In this document: piece after piece, positions 1 through 8,273 of the stretch
Layout: every line of letters begins with the position of its first letter
Numbering within the stretch: position 1 is the first letter of the stretch
From: Planctomycetes bacterium UBA2386
Lineage (GTDB): Bacteria > Planctomycetota > UBA1135 > UBA2386
Direction of reading: 5' to 3'
NCBI GenBank assembly: GCA_002343845.1
Contig: DDSQ01000005.1
Span: forward strand, 1 to 24,704
DNA length: 24,704 nt
Translations under genes and position numbers: made by a program
Notes under the pieces: model-generated
The model's database searches: none
The model's input: only the letters and a program-made list of their open reading frames with translations
What the model was told of the DNA's origin: nothing

Positions 1-1096
1 AGTACTCGGTGACCTTGCCGATCAGGACGCCCACCACGAGGCCGATCACCATCGCCAGGTAGACGTTCCAGTGGCTGACCGGGGCGGCCGTCGAGCCGAG
101 GTCGTGCAGCGGTTGCGGCTGCATCAGCATGGTGACGAAGGCACCGCCGATGACGAGGAACACCGAGGCGGCGATCAGGCCGCCGAACAGCGCCTGCGAC
201 AGCTTGCTCTCGTCGTCGGCCTTGACGCGGAACGTGCCGAGGAAGCTGGCGATGATGCCGACGGCGGCCAGCACCACGGGATACAGCAGCAGGCTCGTCT
301 GCGCGCTCGTGTAGCCGTCGCTGCCCGGCAGGCCCGGCACCAAGGACCAGCCGATGATGGCGGTCGAGATGATGGCGCCGACGTAGCTCTCGAACAGGTC
401 GGCACCCATGCCGGCGACGTCGCCGACGTTGTCGCCGACGTTGTCCGCGATGACGCCCGGGTTGCGCGGGTCGTCCTCGGGGATGTTCGCCTCGACCTTG
501 CCGACGATGTCCGCGCCGACGTCGGCCGCCTTCGTGTAGATGCCGCCGCCGACGCGCGCGAACAGGGCGATCGACGACGCACCGAAGCTGAAGCCGAGCA
601 CGTAGTTGACGAAGTTGGTGCCGTCCTGACGGTAGATCAGCATCAGCAGCGTGATGCCGAGCAGGCCCAGGCCCACGACCGTCATCCCCATCACCGTGCC
701 CGACTTGAAGGCGATGTCGAGCGCGGCACCGAGCGAGCCCTTCGCGGCCTGCGTGGTGCGCACTGCCGCGCGCGTCGCGCAGTGCATGCCGAAGTAGCCG
801 GCACCGGCCGAAGCCGTCGAACCGAGCAGGAACGCGAACGCGGTCTTCCAGCCGAGGAACTGCTCGGCGGTCCCGAACACGCCGATCAGCAGGAACACGA
901 CACCGACGAAGACCGCGAGCCACTTGTACTCGGCGTGCAGGAACGCGCGCCCGCCCTGCTGCACGGCGGCGGCGATCTTCTGCATCTTCTCGTCGCCCGC
1001 GTCCTTCAGCATGATCTGCTTGAACAGCGAGACGGCGTAGGCGATGCCGGCGACAGCGATCGCGAGCGAGAGGACGTTCCAGAGTACGTAGGACAT
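1..1096 (-). CDS. hppA: Membrane-bound proton/sodium-translocating pyrophosphatase, N-terminal part (partial)
   Basis: This integral membrane pump hydrolyses pyrophosphate and moves H+ or Na+ across the membrane. Only about the first 365 residues are present; the gene runs off the left edge. The translation starts MSYVLWNVLSLAIAVAG, with several hydrophobic helices. It carries the family signature almost unchanged: GGGIYTKAADVGAD near residue 185, then EDDPRNP, then DNVGDNVGDVAGMGADLFES near 215-235, which supply the acidic residues binding Mg-pyrophosphate. The last visible residues, GLVVGVLIGKVTEY, are also typical. The residues that separate K+-dependent from K+-independent and Na+ from H+ pumps lie beyond the window, so the subtype cannot be called. 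The start is the ATG at 1096, downstream of a good promoter. The DedA gene upstream ends 90 bases away on the same strand. Confidence 0.97.
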   Translation of the reverse strand, partial: MSYVLWNVLSLAIAVAGIAYAVSLFKQIMLKDAGDEKMQKIAAAVQQGGRAFLHAEYKWLAVFVGVVFLLIGVFGTAEQFLGWKTAFAFLLGSTASAGAGYFGMHCATRAAVRTTQAAKGSLGAALDIAFKSGTVMGMTVVGLGLLGITLLMLIYRQDGTNFVNYVLGFSFGASSIALFARVGGGIYTKAADVGADIVGKVEANIPEDDPRNPGVIADNVGDNVGDVAGMGADLFESYVGAIISTAIIGWSLVPGLPGSDGYTSAQTSLLLYPVVLAAVGIIASFLGTFRVKADDESKLSQALFGGLIAASVFLVIGGAFVTMLMQPQPLHDLGSTAAPVSHWNVYLAMVIGLVVGVLIGKVTEY

Positions 1097-1143
1097 GAAG
1101 CGTGGCGCCGGCGCGGGGGGCGTCGGCCGAAAAACGGGCCGGC

Positions 1144-1173
1144 ACGTTAGCCAAGTGCCCCTCGGTGGGGCAA
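1144..1173 (-). promoter_or_regulatory. Sigma70-type promoter for the pyrophosphatase gene
   Basis: On the minus strand there is TTGCCC (1168-1173), an 18-base spacer, then TAACGT (1144-1149). The predicted transcription start is near 1137, giving a leader of about 40 bases to the ATG at 1096. A 5-bp inverted repeat (GGCAC/GTGCC, 1141-1159) brackets the -10 box and could be an operator, but it is short. The call rests on sequence match alone. Confidence 0.5.
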
Positions 1174-1186
1174 GCGCGACCCGGCG

Positions 1187-1942
1187 TCAGACAGCCGGTG
1201 GGCCGTCGCGGCGTTCGGTCGGCTCGCCGGCGGTCGTCGCGGGCGCCGCTGCCTGGTCCGGAGCCGGCGTCGTTCCGGCCTCGCGCACCGGGCGCTGCGG
1301 CTGCACGAACGTCTCGGTCGGCCGCTGCTGGCGCGAGAGCCGCCGCCGCCGCCGCCACAGCCAGAGCCACACGCCGAGCACGGCGAGGCCGGCCAGTGCC
1401 GTCCACAGGATGCCGCGTTCGACGCGTTGCACGGTGTCGACGACGCTCTCGATGACACCGACGCTGTGGTAGCCGAGCCAGGTCAGCAGCGGCACGCTCA
1501 TCGCGATGCCCAGCCCATCCAGGCACAGGAACCGCGGCCACGACATCTTCATGGTGCCGGCGGTGAAGAACGCGACGACGCGTATGCCGGGGATGAAGCG
1601 GGCGATCAGGATCACCAGGTCGCCGCGGCGGCGGAACCAGCGGTCGAAGCTGGCGAGGCGCTGCTTGGTGACCACGTAGCGCAGCCAGCGCAGCCGCAGC
1701 AGGCGCACGCCGAACACGCGCCCGAGCAGGAACGGAACCACGTCGCCGACCAGGATCGCGCCCGCGCACCACAGCATCATCCACGGCAACTGCGCGTGGT
1801 CGGGGAACTTCGCGCAGACATAGCCGGCGGCCAGCAGGCCGATCTCCTCCGGCAGCGGCAGGCCGAGCCCGCACAGCACGAACAGCACCGCCACGGCCAG
1901 GTAGGGGTTGGCGACGATGGCGGCGACGATCTGCTCGAACAT
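1187..1942 (-). CDS. DedA/SNARE-associated (VTT-domain) family membrane protein
   Basis: The product is a 251-residue inner-membrane protein. It shows DedA-family hallmarks: GLPLPEE at residues 27-33 after the first hydrophobic stretch, and ARFIPGIR at 114-121 followed by the re-entrant FFTAGTMKMSWPRFL segment. A final helix (about 180-196) ends in a block of arginines, and the tail of about 50 residues is polar, Pro/Ala/Thr-rich and probably cytoplasmic. DedA proteins are linked to lipid-carrier or phospholipid scrambling and to membrane homeostasis, but the substrate of this member cannot be deduced. The start is the ATG at 1942, only 10 bases after the stop of the unknown gene upstream, so the two are probably co-transcribed. 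The length is normal for the family apart from the tail. Confidence 0.9.
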   Translation of the reverse strand: MFEQIVAAIVANPYLAVAVLFVLCGLGLPLPEEIGLLAAGYVCAKFPDHAQLPWMMLWCAGAILVGDVVPFLLGRVFGVRLLRLRWLRYVVTKQRLASFDRWFRRRGDLVILIARFIPGIRVVAFFTAGTMKMSWPRFLCLDGLGIAMSVPLLTWLGYHSVGVIESVVDTVQRVERGILWTALAGLAVLGVWLWLWRRRRRLSRQQRPTETFVQPQRPVREAGTTPAPDQAAAPATTAGEPTERRDGPPAV

Positions 1943-1952
1943 CGGCGTTCTG

Positions 1953-2732
1953 TCAGCGGAGGTGGGGGAGCAGCAGGGCGAACCGGGCGTCGGCCGCGAC
2001 CGCGGCGAGGTCGACCGGGGCGCCTTGCAGGCGGGCCACGACGTCCTGCAGCCGCTGCCGCCAGATCGTGGCCAGTTCCTGGTCGCGCACGTCGCGGCTG
2101 CGTTCGATCGCGGCCAGCAGCACGGCGATGGCGCCGCTGCGATCGCCGGCGGCGAGCAAGCCGGCAGCCAGCGTCGGTGCGAAGAAGGTGCGCTGCTCGC
2201 GCACCGCGGCGCTGGGGAACCGGCGTTCGGCCTCGGCGAGCCACGGATCGGCCATTGCCGCTGCCCCGCCGCTCGTGGCCAGGAGCGCGGCCAGCGCCGG
2301 CTCGCGGCGGCATGCGACCTCGGGCAGGAAGGCGAGGCCCTGCAGCAGGTCCAGTTCGTGCCGGCCCGCGCGCGGGCGCACCGACTCCAGCCACGCCATC
2401 GCCAGCTCGAGCCGCACGCGGGCGCGTTCGCCGCGTTGCCGTTCGTCGGTGACCGCCGGCTCCTCGGACAGCGCGTAGCGGAAGGCGAACGCGCAGTGGC
2501 CGTCGATCCACGCCGGCAGGAAGCGCATCAGGTGCTGCGCGCGCGCGAACGCTTCGACCGGGTCCGCCGTGCGCCCGGCATCGCCGAGGCTTCGCCAGGC
2601 GAATGGCAGCACCGCAGGTCGCACGATCGCGGCGCCGAGTTCGCGCAGTTCGTCACCGTCGGGCTGCAGTGCTACGGCGGCGATCGCGAGTCCGAGCACG
2701 GCAGGGCCGTGGCGGCGGGCGAAGGCGATCAT
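1953..2732 (-). CDS. Hypothetical protein with N-terminal hydrophobic segment
   Basis: The product has 259 residues and no family that I recognise. A short hydrophobic stretch at residues 10-24 could be a signal or anchor. The rest is alanine- and leucine-rich, helical-looking and weakly repetitive, in the style of TPR-like helical hairpins, for example around AEAERRFPSAAVREQ and GAIAVLLAAIERS. It is the first gene of a two-gene unit with the DedA gene 10 bases downstream. The start is the ATG at 2732. On the minus strand a possible -10 box, TACCCT, lies about 55 bases upstream (2788-2793). The frame has the codon character of its neighbours and fills the gap between two confident genes, which supports it as real. 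Confidence 0.75.
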   Translation of the reverse strand: MIAFARRHGPAVLGLAIAAVALQPDGDELRELGAAIVRPAVLPFAWRSLGDAGRTADPVEAFARAQHLMRFLPAWIDGHCAFAFRYALSEEPAVTDERQRGERARVRLELAMAWLESVRPRAGRHELDLLQGLAFLPEVACRREPALAALLATSGGAAAMADPWLAEAERRFPSAAVREQRTFFAPTLAAGLLAAGDRSGAIAVLLAAIERSRDVRDQELATIWRQRLQDVVARLQGAPVDLAAVAADARFALLLPHLR

Positions 2733-2810
2733 CGGCGGGCTCTCGCACGCATGCGGGGATCATGGCGAACGACCCCTCGACGTGGGAAGGGTACGGGCAC
2801 CGGGTTTTCG

Positions 2811-3839
2811 TCACGTCCGGCGTCGGGCGAGGCTCGCCGCCAGCAGCGCGCTGGCACCGATGGCACCGCACGTGAGCGACGCGTTGCGCACCGCCGCCGA
2901 TGCGATCCACTCGCCGCGCAGGAGTGCTGTGACCGCGCCGTCGAACGCCCCGACGCCGCCGATCGTGCCGACGAACACGAGGCTCGCGAGCACGGTGACG
3001 ACCGTCGGCGTGCCGGCGGCAGTGCCGGCGAGTGCCGCCAGCGCGCAGGCGGCGAACGCGGGAGCCAGCGCGACCAGGGCCAGCAGGAGGCCGTTCCACA
3101 GCGTGCTGCGGTCCGTCGCGCCGACGACGACGAGCGCGCCGGGTGGGAACGCCAGCGGCACCGAGCCGTCGACGTACTCCACGCGCACTTCGCGCAGCGG
3201 CCGGCGCGGAAACGACAGCTCCACGCGCTGGCCGGTCTGCACGATGCGCGCCGGCAGGTTGCCGAGCAGTTCGCCGTCGCCGTGGATCGCCAGCGCGGCG
3301 CCCACCAGGTCGGCCGTCGGCAGGCCGGCGAGCGGCTGCACGTGCACGGCGCACCATTCGTCGGTCGCCGGCAGGGCGAACTCGAGCGAGCGGCGGGCGG
3401 CGTCGAGCAGCGGTGCCGCCGGCGGCGGGGGGGCGTGGTGGAGGTGCGCGACCGCGGGGGCGCCGAGCGCCCTCGCCAACCCGCAGGCCAAGGGCAGCGT
3501 CAGCAGCAGTTGCGCGAGCAGGATGCCGAGGATCGCCTGCGGCACGCCGCCAAGGCCGCCGCGCGCGAGCCGCACGACCCAATCGCTGCCCTCGCGGCCC
3601 CTGGCGAACGTCGGCCAGAACAACACGCCGGCGATCGTGCAGGCGAACACGGCCGTGCACGTCGGCAGCGCGAGCCACGGCGACGCGGCGCCGGGTGCGG
3701 CGGTGGGGCCGGTCGCCGGCGGCGACCACACGGCGACGAGCCAGCAGGCGGCGGCGGCGGCGAGCGTCGGCAGCGTGGCGAGCTGCAGGCACCGCCGGGA
3801 CGTCATCAGGACGATGCCGCGAGCGGCCGGGGGCGTCAC
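2811..3839 (-). CDS. ABC transporter-associated membrane protein (ABC-2-like partner), unknown substrate
   Basis: The product has about 342 residues and about six predicted membrane segments. Two or three lie in the first 110 residues (for example ILGILLAQLLLTLPLACGLA) and three in the last 110. Between them is a soluble region of about 120 residues that is probably extracytoplasmic. I chose the GTG at 3839 because it overlaps the stop of the ATPase gene as GTGA, the coupling pattern seen elsewhere here. An ATG at 3806 would give 331 residues. Membership of the pair rests on overlap with the ATPase gene; the sequence itself lacks a clear ABC-2 permease signature. Export of a lipid, glycan or drug-like compound is possible but not shown. 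Confidence 0.72.
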   Translation of the reverse strand: MTPPAARGIVLMTSRRCLQLATLPTLAAAAACWLVAVWSPPATGPTAAPGAASPWLALPTCTAVFACTIAGVLFWPTFARGREGSDWVVRLARGGLGGVPQAILGILLAQLLLTLPLACGLARALGAPAVAHLHHAPPPPAAPLLDAARRSLEFALPATDEWCAVHVQPLAGLPTADLVGAALAIHGDGELLGNLPARIVQTGQRVELSFPRRPLREVRVEYVDGSVPLAFPPGALVVVGATDRSTLWNGLLLALVALAPAFAACALAALAGTAAGTPTVVTVLASLVFVGTIGGVGAFDGAVTALLRGEWIASAAVRNASLTCGAIGASALLAASLARRRT

Positions 3840-4684
3840 GTTCCTCCGTCGCGGCGTTGCGCGAGCCGGCGGAACAGCGCGAACAGGTGGTCGCGCGGGC
3901 GTTCGATGCGCAGGACCTCGCCGCCGCGTTGCCGCGCGGTCTCGGCGAGCCCGGCCAGTGCCGCGTCGTCGAGGCCGCGCACGACCAGGGCGTGCGCATC
4001 GCTGGCCAGCAGTTCGTCGATCGTGCCGCGCGCGCGCAGCGCACCTTCGTACAGCACGATCACTTCGTCGCAGATCTCCTCGACCTCGAGCAGGTGGTGG
4101 GACGCCATCAGCACGAGCGCGCCCGCGGCGGCGCGTTCCCGCAGGATGTCCATCACCAGCGCGCTGCCGAACGGATCGAGCCCGGCGGTCGGTTCGTCGA
4201 GCAGCAGCACGGCCGGGTCGCCGAGCAGGGCCGCGGCCAGCGCCAGGCGCTTCTGCATGCCGGTGCTGAACGTGCGCAACTGCCGGCGGCCGGTGCGGTC
4301 GAGCTCGAGCCGCCGGAGCCAGTGTTCGGCGCGCGCGTCCGAGTCGGCGTTCGCCAGCCGCAGTTCGGCGCCGACCCAGGCCAGGAACTCGCGCGCCGAC
4401 AGCACGCCGAGCGGCAACGCGCCGGCGGGCTGAAAGGCGACCTGCCGCCGCAGCGAAGCGCTGCCGGGCGCGTGCCCCAGCACCGTCACGTCGCCGTGGG
4501 TCGGCGCCTGCAGGCCGGCGAGCACGCGCAGCAACGTGGTCTTGCCCGAGCCGTTCGGACCGAGCACGCCGACGATGCGGCCCGCGGCGAGGTCGAGGTC
4601 GAGCGGCTGCAGCGCGTGCACGGCGGGATTGCCCCGGCTCGCGAACGTCACCGCCAGTTGCCGGGTCGAGACCGCGAGCGTCAT
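3836..4684 (-). CDS. ABC transporter ATP-binding protein (ABC-2/drug-exporter type)
   Basis: This 282-residue nucleotide-binding subunit powers an exporter together with the membrane gene that overlaps its stop codon. Walker A is GPNGSGKTT at residues 42-50. The signature loop is the variant STGMQ at about 140-144, typical of ABC-2 ATPases. Walker B plus D-loop is LLLDEPTAGLD at about 160-170, and the switch histidine lies in ASHH near 196. The start is the ATG at 4684, immediately followed by conserved N-terminal strands; in-frame extensions upstream have no family similarity. It is divergent from the FHA gene, with only 70 bases between the starts. CcmA- and NatA-like ATPases look similar, so the transported compound cannot be deduced. 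Confidence 0.93.
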   Translation of the reverse strand: MTLAVSTRQLAVTFASRGNPAVHALQPLDLDLAAGRIVGVLGPNGSGKTTLLRVLAGLQAPTHGDVTVLGHAPGSASLRRQVAFQPAGALPLGVLSAREFLAWVGAELRLANADSDARAEHWLRRLELDRTGRRQLRTFSTGMQKRLALAAALLGDPAVLLLDEPTAGLDPFGSALVMDILRERAAAGALVLMASHHLLEVEEICDEVIVLYEGALRARGTIDELLASDAHALVVRGLDDAALAGLAETARQRGGEVLRIERPRDHLFALFRRLAQRRDGGT

Positions 4685-4695
4685 GCGCCGCGGAT

Positions 4696-4703
4696 GGTAT
4701 ACC
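4696..4703. promoter_or_regulatory. Palindromic GGTATACC in the divergent ABC/FHA promoter region
   Basis: The 70-base gap between the ABC ATPase start (4684, minus) and the FHA start (4755, plus) contains a perfect 8-bp palindrome. It can be read as a TATACC -10 element on either strand. On the minus strand it would give a leader of a few bases, and on the plus strand one of about 45 bases. No convincing -35 box accompanies it on either strand. Confidence 0.3.
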
Positions 4704-4754
4704 TGCGCCGATGAGGTTTCCCGCGAGGCTCGGCGGCGACGAGCGGAGTGCCCG

Positions 4755-5519
4755 ATGAGCGGTTGGTTGTCGCTCGCCAACGGCAAGCGCGTCGCGCTGC
4801 ACGACGGCTTCGTGCTCGGTCGCGTCGCTGGTTGCGACCTGGTCATCGACGACACCAAGGCCTCGCGCCGTCACGCCCAGATGCACGTGCAGGGCGGCGT
4901 CGTCGAGATCGAGGATCTGCAGAGCAGCAACGGCACGCTGCTGAACGAGAAGCCGGTGACGCGCCGAATGTTGCGCGAAGGCGACCGTGTGCAGATCGGC
5001 AAGACGGTGATCGTCTTCCACGAAGGCGAACTGCCGGGAGCAGCGCCCGCGGCCGCCAAGTCGGCCGCCGCGGCGCTCGACGACAACGATCTGTTCGGCG
5101 ACGCGCCGGCAACGTCGATCCAAGCACCTCCGCCGCCGGCTGCGGCGCCGCGCGCGGCACCGACCCCGGTTGCACGAACCCCGGCCCCGCCGCCGCCGCC
5201 ACCGCCGCCTTCCGCGCCACCGTCGCCCCCGCCGGCGGCACCGGCCCCGCAGGTGGTCGAATTCGCCGATGAGGTCGTCGAGGTGCGGCGCCCGCCGCCG
5301 AGCGCTTCGCCCGCGCCTGCCACGCGTCCCGCGGGCGGCGCGCCGGGTGTCGCCGCCACGGGCCCTCGCGTGCTGCAGTTCGCCAAGCACGCCAGTCGAG
5401 ACGGTGTGCTCGGCGACGACCTCGGTCAGGTGAGCGCTGCGCGTCGCGCGCTGCTGATCGTAGGTGTGCTCGCGTTCGGCGTCGGCATCGCCTTCGTCGT
5501 CGCGCGGCTCACTTCGTGA
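4755..5519 (+). CDS. FHA-domain protein with proline-rich linker and C-terminal membrane anchor
   Basis: The product has 254 residues. Residues 1-95 form a forkhead-associated domain that binds phosphothreonine peptides: GR at 22-23, SRRH at 37-40 and SSNGT at 57-61 are the phosphopeptide-contact residues. About 120 residues of Pro/Ala-rich linker follow, including a run of eight prolines. The protein ends in a single hydrophobic helix (ALLIVGVLAFGVGIAFVVA) four residues from the C-terminus, so it is probably tail-anchored with the FHA domain in the cytoplasm. The start is the ATG at 4755, directly before the first FHA strand. FHA proteins usually pair with Ser/Thr kinases, but none is encoded here. 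It converges on the secreted-protein gene that ends 12 bases away. Confidence 0.9.
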   Translation: MSGWLSLANGKRVALHDGFVLGRVAGCDLVIDDTKASRRHAQMHVQGGVVEIEDLQSSNGTLLNEKPVTRRMLREGDRVQIGKTVIVFHEGELPGAAPAAAKSAAAALDDNDLFGDAPATSIQAPPPPAAAPRAAPTPVARTPAPPPPPPPPSAPPSPPPAAPAPQVVEFADEVVEVRRPPPSASPAPATRPAGGAPGVAATGPRVLQFAKHASRDGVLGDDLGQVSAARRALLIVGVLAFGVGIAFVVARLTS

Positions 5520-5531
5520 CGGCGCCGCGCC

Positions 5532-6602
5532 TCACTGGTGCTCGAAGAAGGCCACCGGGCAGTAGTTGTTCGACTTGGTGCCCGTGATGACAACCGTCGG
5601 GTTGCCGGACGCGGCGACGATCGCCGTGCGAGGTGCTGCGCCCGTCAGCACCTGGCCGCCGTTGCTGACCACCACGCCGCCCGGGGAGAAGAAGTCGAGC
5701 CATGCGGTCTGCGCCGAGATCACGAAGTCGGCGAGGGTCGGGTTGTTCGGGATCGTGAAACTCCACGTCGAGTTGCCGCTGGTGTTCGACGACATCGAGA
5801 ACACCCCCGCAAGGGCGATGTCGACCTGGCCCGTGCAGGCCGGGCTCGTGCCGAGCAGGCCGGTGAGCGGGTACGGCGTCACCATGCCGTAGCCGGTCAC
5901 CAAGGCGATTGCGCCGGGAGCGCTCGTCGGCGCGGCGTTGACGCTGGCCGAGAACGCGAGACCGGGGCGCGTGCCGGCGAGCGTCATGTTCGGCGTGCCA
6001 CCGCCCGAGTGCGGACAGCCGGCGGGACCATAGGTGCGGGGCGAGTAGTAGTCGGCGCGATCGAGGCGGTAGTTGAACGCCGCGTTGCCGGACGAGGTGC
6101 CGAAGATGCGGTACTCGACGACGAGATTCTGGCCGGGTGCTGGCGCGTAGACGAACGGGGTCGTCAGCGTGAGGAAGAACCGACCGTTCGGCAGCGGGTT
6201 GTTGCTGTCGCGCAGGTTCGGCAGCACGAAGGTCGCGGGCCCGAAGACGGTCGTCGGCGGTGCGGCGTAGTTGTTGTCGAAGTTGGTGACCATCGACGCC
6301 GGCGTGTTGTTGGAGTAGCCCATGCGCACTTCGAGCTGCAGGGTGCGACCGGCGTCCATCGTGGTCAGCGTCGCGTCCTGCCGGAAGCCGAGCTTGGTGA
6401 TCGAGCTGCCGTTCGTGATCGCGATGTCCGTGCGGTCGTACAACACCTGCACGCGCGACAGCCCGTACGCGAGCGGGTAGTTGGGCGAGTTGAAGGGCCC
6501 CTCGGCAACCGCGACGTACTCGTCGGGGAAGATCGCGAGGCTCTGCGCCAGGGCGTTGGTAGTGGGAACGGCGAGCAGAAGGACGAAGAGGCGTGACTTC
6601 AT
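5532..6602 (-). CDS. Secreted hypothetical protein
   Basis: The product has 356 residues and starts with a clear signal peptide, MKSRLFVLLLAVPTTNALAQ, with cleavage likely after ALAQ. The mature part is rich in Asn, Gly, Thr and Ser and predicted to be mostly beta. The only mature cysteines lie in AGCPH, SPACTG and NNYCP near the C-terminus. No catalytic motif is recognised. The style resembles large families of exported beta-rich proteins in Planctomycetota, an impression that needs a profile search. The start is the ATG at 6602. A 108-base gap separates it from the methyltransferase stop; it contains an inverted repeat but no strong promoter that I can see. Confidence 0.85.
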   Translation of the reverse strand: MKSRLFVLLLAVPTTNALAQSLAIFPDEYVAVAEGPFNSPNYPLAYGLSRVQVLYDRTDIAITNGSSITKLGFRQDATLTTMDAGRTLQLEVRMGYSNNTPASMVTNFDNNYAAPPTTVFGPATFVLPNLRDSNNPLPNGRFFLTLTTPFVYAPAPGQNLVVEYRIFGTSSGNAAFNYRLDRADYYSPRTYGPAGCPHSGGGTPNMTLAGTRPGLAFSASVNAAPTSAPGAIALVTGYGMVTPYPLTGLLGTSPACTGQVDIALAGVFSMSSNTSGNSTWSFTIPNNPTLADFVISAQTAWLDFFSPGGVVVSNGGQVLTGAAPRTAIVAASGNPTVVITGTKSNNYCPVAFFEHQ

Positions 6603-6677
6603 GGCTTGGTGCCCGTTCCATCCGCCGAGCCGCTCCGGCGTGACTTCCCTGTTCGCAGTTTTGGCCGCGATGCCGTC

Positions 6678-6715
6678 CTTGACCCGCCGGAAGGCGGCAG
6701 CGCCGAACGGTCAAG
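6678..6715 (-). terminator. Inverted repeat at the end of the methyltransferase gene
   Basis: Outer arms CTTGACC (6678-6684) and GGTCAAG (6709-6715) are perfectly complementary. Inside them CCGCC (6684-6688) and GGCGG (6693-6697) form a second stem with a 4-base loop. The repeat includes the methyltransferase stop codon. No U-run follows on the minus strand, so it is a weak terminator candidate or an mRNA-stabilising hairpin. Confidence 0.35.
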
Positions 6716-8033
6716 CCTTCGTGGTGAGCAGCGGATCGAGCGCGTGGCTGGCGATGCCGAAGTGGGTGCGGAACGCGGCGATACGCGCGGCGGCCTCCGC
6801 GACCTGGGCGGGGGGCAGGGGGTCGTTCCTGCGGACTGCCGCGAGCATGACGTTCTTGGCCGTGTGCTCGCTGCCGACGAACTCGATCGCCTTGGTGCGG
6901 TAGCCGGCGTGCTCGAGCACGAGCAGCCGCAGGCCGTCGGTGACCCACTCGGACAACCGCTCGGCGAACAGGCCGTGCGCGAGCACGGCGGTGAGCGGTT
7001 CGGGGTGCGCCAGCTGCGGGCGCACTTCCTGGTGGCAGCACGGCGCGACCACGATCAGCCGCGCGCCGGCCTGCACGCCGCGGCGGATCGCGTGGTCGGT
7101 CGCGGTGTTGCACGCGTGCAGCGCGATCAGCGCGTCGATCGCCGGCAGTTCTGCGGTCGCGACGTCGCCGACCGCGAACGTGAGCGCGTCGCCGGCGAGC
7201 GGGCGCGCGTGTTCGTTCGCGGCGGCGACCAGTTCGGCGCGCGTGTCGAGGCCGAGCACGCGCACCGGGCGCTGCAGCACGTGGTGGAACAGGTGCCAGG
7301 CCGCGAACGTCAGGTGGCCCTTGCCGCAGCCGGCGTCGACGATCTGCAGCGGCTCGGCGTCGGCGCTGCGTTCGGGCCAGCCGCAGTCGCGCGCGAGGTG
7401 CAGCAGGATCTCGGCGTAGCGGTCGATCTGCGCGTGCTTGTCGGCGAGGTTGCGCGTGGGCCGACCCTGGGCGTCGAGGATGCCGAGGGCGCGCAGCCAG
7501 GGGGCTGCGGCCGGGCCGAGCAACGTCGGCTTGTTCGCGTCGTGCGCGCGCGTCGGCGTCGCGGTCGTGGCCGGTCGATGGCGGATCAGCCGGTGGCCGC
7601 CGGCGTCGTCGCCGCGCAGCTGCCAGTCGGCAGTCGTCGTCGCGAGCAGGGCCGAGCGGAACTGCGAGCGCAGGAGCCGCTCGATCGCGGCGACCCCGTC
7701 GGAGACCGCGAGGTTCTCGGTGGTGTCGGCGCGCCGTTCTCGCCGCGAAAACGACAGCACCGGTCCGTCGCGCAGCGCGACCAGGCGCACGCGCACGCGC
7801 TCGAGCGGGCCGGCCGCCGGCGTCGGCGAGGACATCGTGACGTGCACGAACGTGCCGTCGGCACAGCTCGTGCGCAGGTGGTCGAGGAAGGTGGCGAGGG
7901 CGGACAGGGGCGTGTGCGGGGGTGAGTGGCCCTGCCCGATCAGATCGCTCGTTGCGGCGAGGTCAGCTGCGCGGCGCGGCGTCGGCCGCGCTGGCCGTGG
8001 CGGCTTGGGCCTCGCGCGCCAGGGCGCCAGCAC
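6711..8033 (-). CDS. SAM-dependent methyltransferase, METTL25/Methyltransf_32-like
   Basis: This is a class I methyltransferase of unknown substrate. With the ATG at 8033 it has 440 residues. The SAM motif IVDAGCGKGHLTF lies at about 231-243, and an upstream ADKHAQIDRYAEIL segment at 196-209 is characteristic of the bacterial METTL25-like group. LHACNTATD at about 325-333 and PCCHQE at 331-336 correspond to the LHxCGxL and CCY-type motifs. Residues about 45-120 form a conserved-looking N-terminal domain (SALATFLDHLR, then DGTFVHVTMS). The start is uncertain: the 8033 ATG overlaps the small TM gene by 71 bases and its first 30 residues look like frame shadow. A CTG at 7943 would fit better, while GTG 7847 would cut into the conserved part. 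Family members act on RNA or protein in other organisms; no target is claimed here. Confidence 0.85.
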   Translation of the reverse strand: MLAPWRARPKPPRPARPTPRRAADLAATSDLIGQGHSPPHTPLSALATFLDHLRTSCADGTFVHVTMSSPTPAAGPLERVRVRLVALRDGPVLSFSRRERRADTTENLAVSDGVAAIERLLRSQFRSALLATTTADWQLRGDDAGGHRLIRHRPATTATPTRAHDANKPTLLGPAAAPWLRALGILDAQGRPTRNLADKHAQIDRYAEILLHLARDCGWPERSADAEPLQIVDAGCGKGHLTFAAWHLFHHVLQRPVRVLGLDTRAELVAAANEHARPLAGDALTFAVGDVATAELPAIDALIALHACNTATDHAIRRGVQAGARLIVVAPCCHQEVRPQLAHPEPLTAVLAHGLFAERLSEWVTDGLRLLVLEHAGYRTKAIEFVGSEHTAKNVMLAAVRRNDPLPPAQVAEAAARIAAFRTHFGIASHALDPLLTTKA

Positions 8034-8196
8034 CCTCGCGCCGCGCCTTCCGCGCGCGCAGCAACCGCTTGAGCGGGTACCAGACGAAGCCGAACAACGC
8101 GAGCACCGCGGCCACGAGCAGCGCGAGGAACGAGCCGATCGCGGAGAGCACGCCGCCGGGGCCGAGGTAGCCGAGCATCGCGAGTGTGTTCAGCAT
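7963..8196 (-). CDS. Small single-TM protein with GYLGPG motif
   Basis: The product has 77 residues. It starts MLNTLAMLGYLGPGG, followed by one long hydrophobic segment (about 18-42, ending GFVWYPLKRLL). A basic, alanine-rich cytoplasmic tail follows. The GY(L/I)GPG motif before a single helix and a WYP(L/I)KRLL end recur, as I recall, in small proteins beside arylsulfotransferase- or phosphodiesterase-like genes. Here the arylsulfotransferase-like gene lies 77 bases upstream on the same strand, so the two may work together. The start is the ATG at 8196. A possible -10 box TATGCT (minus strand, about 8222-8227) lies upstream. The 3' end overlaps the longest methyltransferase reading. Confidence 0.72.
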   Translation of the reverse strand: MLNTLAMLGYLGPGGVLSAIGSFLALLVAAVLALFGFVWYPLKRLLRARKARREGAGALAREAQAATASAADAAPRS

Positions 8197-8273
8197 GCGT
8201 GGTCCGGATATCGGCCGGACAGCATAGCACGTCAAGTCGGGCCGGCGCCGGCAGCGCCCCCCGACCTGCAGGA

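Noticed and set aside
1908..4433. Long plus-strand open frame (841 residues) across the DedA and ABC region
   Set aside because: Composition is Arg/Gln/His-rich with no domains, antisense to confident genes; a GC-rich shadow frame. The same holds for 3032-4714, 9571-11523, 10895-13450 and 11883-14309.
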